Shown piece by piece: positions 4,548 through 6,826 of a stretch of 6,826 nt of DNA (the stretch's first letter is position 1; every line of letters starts with the position of its first letter). The translations under genes and the position numbers were made by a program. Location: contig JAEZID010000226.1 in assembly GCA_023416195.1 (NCBI GenBank), positions 1 through 6,826 of the forward strand. The letters are read 5' to 3'. The notes beneath the pieces were generated by a model. It was not told the DNA's origin and searched no databases. It saw nothing but the letters and a program-made list of their open reading frames with translations. Origin of the DNA: Pseudomonadota bacterium (GTDB taxonomy: Bacteria > Pseudomonadota > Alphaproteobacteria > Azospirillales > Azospirillaceae).

Positions 4548-5600
4548 TCAGAACGCCCGCCGCCGCCGTGCCCACACGTCGGCCGGAAGGCCGCTCATCA
4601 ACCCGATGGGCACCATGAACAGGGCGAGATTTACCCAGGAGAACGGGCGCTGTGGCCGCTGGGCGATGCCGCTGTTCCGCGCATGCCCATTATTCCAATG
4701 CCCGTTATGCCCATGCCCGGCGCGTTCCAGCCAGCCGCCGCTCGCCCCGCTGTGTTCCGGCATGGGCGACAGCACCGCGCCGGGCGTCTCGCGCGCCGGG
4801 CGGTTCTCGAACATGTTGCGGTCCACCATGTGCGCCATCATCCGCTCGGTCATGGCCGGCGCGACGGCGTGCTGCAAGGCGGCGACCCGGCCGACGTTGC
4901 CGACGAATACGTCGTTCTTCGGCTTCTCGGCCAGCGCGACGATGGCGGCGGCCACCTGTTCCGGCGGGTAGAGCGGGTCCAGCGGCCTGATCGCCCGGCC
5001 GGTGTAGTTGGCGGCGTGCTGCCACAGCGGCGTGTCGATGGGGCCGGGCATGACCGTGCAGACGTGGATGTCCGGCTCCTCCACCAACTCCTGCCGCAGC
5101 GTTTCGGAGAATCCGCGCACCGCGAACTTGCTCGCCACATAGCCGGCGGTGTAGCGCTGCCCGACCGTGGAGGCCATGGAGGACACGTTGATGATCGTCC
5201 CCTCGCCCCGGTCCAGGAAATGCGGCAGCACCGCCCGGCAGCCGTTGGCCGTGCCGAAGAAGTTGGTGCGCATGACCTCCTCGAAGACGTCCTGCGGCGT
5301 CTCCTCGAATCCGCCGAAAGCGATCACGCCCGCGTTGTTCACCCAGACGTCGATGCCGCCGAAGGCGTCGATCGCGCGCTCGGCCAGCCGGTTCACCTGC
5401 TCCTGGTCGCGGACGTCGGTGGGCACGACCATGGCCCGCCCGCCGGCCTCCAGGCATTCCTCGGCAACCTCGTGCAGCGCGGCGTGCCGCCGCGCCGCCA
5501 GCACCACCGCCGCGCCGCGCCGCGCGAAATCAACGGCGGTCGCCCGGCCGATCCCGCTGGACGCGCCGGTGATGACCACCACCTTGTCGAGTTGCGCCAT
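4548..5600 (-). CDS. SDR-family oxidoreductase with C-terminal hydrophobic anchor
   Basis: This is a short-chain dehydrogenase/reductase using NAD(P)(H). Counting from the ATG at 5600 (350 aa), it has the cofactor motif TGASSGIG at 11-18, TDV at 61-63, NNAG at 88-91, Asn113, and the catalytic residues Ser141, Tyr154 and Lys158 (YVASK), then PG at 185-186. The classical domain ends near residue 250. A further 100 residues follow: a Met-rich stretch, a Gly/His/Asn-rich linker (about 295-310), and a hydrophobic segment VNLALFMVPIGLM (323-335) before the basic end RRRRAF, which suggests a membrane anchor or association. The start at 5600 is chosen because family members begin just before KVVVITGAS; an ATG at 5654 would add 18 unusual residues. 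The ribosome site is weak. The substrate cannot be told from sequence. It is followed by the 89-aa gene. Confidence 0.92.
   Translation of the reverse strand: MAQLDKVVVITGASSGIGRATAVDFARRGAAVVLAARRHAALHEVAEECLEAGGRAMVVPTDVRDQEQVNRLAERAIDAFGGIDVWVNNAGVIAFGGFEETPQDVFEEVMRTNFFGTANGCRAVLPHFLDRGEGTIINVSSMASTVGQRYTAGYVASKFAVRGFSETLRQELVEEPDIHVCTVMPGPIDTPLWQHAANYTGRAIRPLDPLYPPEQVAAAIVALAEKPKNDVFVGNVGRVAALQHAVAPAMTERMMAHMVDRNMFENRPARETPGAVLSPMPEHSGASGGWLERAGHGHNGHWNNGHARNSGIAQRPQRPFSWVNLALFMVPIGLMSGLPADVWARRRRAF
4683..4718 (-). repeat. Four ATGCCC hexamers coding Gly-His pairs in the SDR linker
   Basis: On the plus strand ATGCCC occurs at 4683, 4698, 4707 and 4713. On the minus strand each reads GGGCAT, the codons Gly-His, giving the run GHGHNGHWNNGH in the SDR. 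All copies are in frame with the protein. The stretch is locally less GC-rich than the flanks and may have grown by duplication. Confidence 0.7.
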
Positions 5601-5686
5601 ATGCTTCGTTCCCGCACCGTTCCGTTGGACGTGTCGCAGGACTAAACACCGCAACAGGGCAAAGGTGCCCCGAATGCCCCCCTTGA

Positions 5687-5698
5687 CCAGAAGTCTGG
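5687..5698. repeat. Short dyad between the SDR and TusA-like genes
   Basis: CCAGA (5687-5691) and TCTGG (5694-5698) form a perfect 5-bp inverted repeat with a two-base centre, lying in the 163-bp gap between two divergent genes. The rest of 5601-5763 shows no ORF I would accept and no convincing promoter boxes; TAAAGT at 5719-5724 is a weak possible -10. A repressor site is possible but unproven. Confidence 0.3.
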
Positions 5699-5748
5699 AG
5701 ACCGATGCGCGAACCCGCTAAAGTCGCTCCCGGACACTGGGAATGGCG

Positions 5749-5755
5749 AAGGGGG
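5749..5755 (+). promoter_or_regulatory. Ribosome binding site favouring the GTG start of the TusA-like gene
   Basis: AAGGGGG lies eight bases before the GTG at 5764. The alternative ATG at 5743 has only GGGA directly against it, with no usable spacing. This favours the shorter protein. Confidence 0.6.
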
Positions 5756-5763
5756 CGGCGACC

Positions 5764-6000
5764 GTGGCGGCGAAGGAACTCGACGTGAAGGGGCTTCACT
5801 GCCCGCTTCCCATCCTGCGCACGCGCGCCCTTCTGGACCGGATGACGCCGGGGGAGGAGGTGGTCGTCTACGCCACCGACCCGGCCTCGGTCATCGATTT
5901 CAAGCATTTCTGCAACACGACCGAGAACGAGCTGCTCGCCCACGAGACGCGCGGCGACGTGTTCGTCTACCACATCCGCCGGGGCACCCCCGCCCCGTGA
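5764..6000 (+). CDS. TusA-family sulfur-carrier protein
   Basis: TusA proteins carry persulfide sulfur on a conserved cysteine, passing it from cysteine desulfurase to tRNA thiolation, molybdenum cofactor or other sulfur-using pathways. The 78-aa product shows the family opening ELDVKGLHCPLPILRTR with the CPxP motif and active cysteine at residue 13, a Pro-Gly turn (TPGEEVVVYATDP) and the close FVYHIRRG. Length fits the family (about 75-85 aa). A second cysteine (KHFC, residue 50) lies in the second helix region. The start GTG at 5764 is chosen from the ribosome site; an ATG at 5743 would add seven residues (MAKGAAT). The next gene starts 41 bp after the stop on the same strand, so the two probably form an operon. 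It could be a TusA paralogue with its own partner rather than tusA itself, so no symbol is given. Confidence 0.9.
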   Translation: MAAKELDVKGLHCPLPILRTRALLDRMTPGEEVVVYATDPASVIDFKHFCNTTENELLAHETRGDVFVYHIRRGTPAP

Positions 6001-6028
6001 CGCCGACACATTCGACCGAGCCAACGAT

Positions 6029-6033
6029 GGAGG
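6029..6033 (+). promoter_or_regulatory. Ribosome binding site fixing the DUF2478-DUF4213 start
   Basis: GGAGG lies eight bases before the ATG at 6042 and just after an in-frame ATG at 6027 that has no ribosome site of its own. It favours the 6042 start. Confidence 0.7.
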
Positions 6034-6041
6034 CCGTTTCC

Positions 6042-6826
6042 ATGCCGACCCTGCGCCCCGCGGTCCCGCCGCCGCTGCGACCCGGCGCGGTGATCCATGG
6101 CCCCGGCTCGGCCGAGGTGGACGACCTGCTCGACCGCTTCACGACGGAGCTGCGGCGGCGCGGCTTTCGCGTCGGCGGCGTGGTCCAGCGCAACCACGGC
6201 GCCATCGACGACTGCGCCGACCGGATGGAGCTGGTGGACGTCGCCACCGGCCGCGCCTTCGGCATCTCCCAGAATCTGGGCCGCGAATCGCAATCCTGCC
6301 GGGTCGATCCCGCCGGCGTCGCCGACGCCAGCCAGGTCGTCCGCCGCGCCATCGCGGAGCGCGTGGACCTGCTGGTCGTCAACAAGTTCGCCGGGCTGGA
6401 AGCGCACGGCGCGGGCCTCGCCGACGAGCTGCTGACCGGCATCTCCGAAGGCATTCCCGTGCTGACCAGCGTGGGCAGCCGCTTCCTCAACGAATGGCAG
6501 ACCTTCACCGGCGGCTACGCCGCGCTGCTGTCGCCGGACGACGCCGCGCTGTGGCGCTGGTGGGGCACGCACCGGCTCTACGACGACCTGCTGCTCGGCG
6601 TGCGCGACGCCGTGGTGCGCCGCGTGGTGATCGGCGCGAAGTGGATCATGGTGGAGACGGACGAGACCGTCGGCCTTGCCGCCCGCCCCTCGGTCACGGC
6701 GGGCGCCGCGATTCCCGCCCCCGAAAGCTGGGCCGGCGGCAGCCTCGCGGCACTCGCCGCGCCGGCCGCGCGGTCCTGGGACCCGCTGGAATCGGCCATC
6801 GGCATCGCCGCGCTGAACGCCCACTA
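6042..6826 (+). CDS. DUF2478 and DUF4213 (DUF364-type) fusion protein, 3' partial
   Basis: The frame is open from the ATG at 6042 to the window end (261 residues visible). Residues about 15-165 match DUF2478 as I know it: AEVDDLLDRFTTELRRRGFRVGGVVQ, then LVDVATGRAFGISQNLG, SCRVDPAGV, the strand DLLVVNKFAGLEA, and GIPVLTSV near the end. From about 178 a second domain begins: LYDDLLLGVRDAVVRRVVIGAKWIMVE, TVGLAARPS, then SAIGIAALNAH. This resembles the N-terminal DUF4213 half of DUF364 proteins, described as putative heavy-metal binders with an enolase-like front and a Rossmann-like back; the back half would lie beyond the window. There is no signal peptide, so it is cytosolic. It follows the TusA-like gene by 41 bp. 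DUF2478 genes often lie near molybdate transport genes, from memory and unchecked. Joint work in metal or metal-sulfur handling is inference. Confidence 0.8.
   Translation, partial: MPTLRPAVPPPLRPGAVIHGPGSAEVDDLLDRFTTELRRRGFRVGGVVQRNHGAIDDCADRMELVDVATGRAFGISQNLGRESQSCRVDPAGVADASQVVRRAIAERVDLLVVNKFAGLEAHGAGLADELLTGISEGIPVLTSVGSRFLNEWQTFTGGYAALLSPDDAALWRWWGTHRLYDDLLLGVRDAVVRRVVIGAKWIMVETDETVGLAARPSVTAGAAIPAPESWAGGSLAALAAPAARSWDPLESAIGIAALNAH

Noticed and set aside
4236..5645. Long plus-strand open frame of 469 codons opposite the SDR
   Set aside because: It mirrors the SDR and 89-aa genes, has a His/Arg/Gly/Pro-rich shadow composition and no domain. The minus strand has all SDR motifs.
5967..6824. 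285-codon minus-strand frame opposite the DUF2478-DUF4213 gene
   Set aside because: Its composition is Gly/Ala/Arg/Asp-rich with no recognisable motif; the plus frame matches known domains and has a ribosome site.

Overview
The window looks like chromosomal DNA of a high-GC alphaproteobacterium. An Azospirillum-like member of the Rhodospirillales is my best guess. This rests on the GC-rich third codon positions, the gyrA-coaD order, the alphaproteobacterial look of GyrA and CoaD, and good Shine-Dalgarno sites before most genes. The genus is inferred from protein flavour, not from a search.

Layout. 1-920 is a housekeeping block: the 3' end of gyrA, ending in an unusual acidic repeat tail, then coaD. 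921-1106 has no gene; it carries a long imperfect hairpin and a plausible sigma-70 promoter leading to tRNA-Lys(UUU) at 1107-1182. A small lipoprotein gene (1196-1609, minus) converges on the tRNA and diverges from a WYL-type regulator gene. 1704-3329 reads as one transcription unit: the WYL/HTH regulator, a VOC (glyoxalase-fold) protein and an EVE-domain protein. A direct repeat before the VOC gene is a candidate operator.

3336-4511 holds four small uncharacterised genes: a cysteine-containing 83-aa protein (minus), a 74-aa and a 61-aa soluble protein (plus), and an 89-aa protein (minus). A strong intrinsic terminator at 4203-4237 closes the plus-strand pair. The 89-aa gene lies 36 bp downstream of a membrane-anchor-like SDR oxidoreductase gene (4548-5600, minus), probably in the same operon. 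5764-6826 is a plus-strand unit of a TusA-family sulfur carrier and a protein, cut by the window end, that joins a DUF2478 domain to a DUF4213 domain. The second domain is known as the front half of putative heavy-metal-binding DUF364 proteins.

No mobile element, integrase, CRISPR array or rRNA is visible. I see no proven novel system. The most interesting items are the TusA and DUF2478-DUF4213 pair, the WYL-VOC-EVE unit with its operator-like repeat, the repeat tail of GyrA, the His/Gly linker plus C-terminal hydrophobic segment of the SDR, and a leader hairpin that could hide the ribosome binding site of the 74-aa gene.
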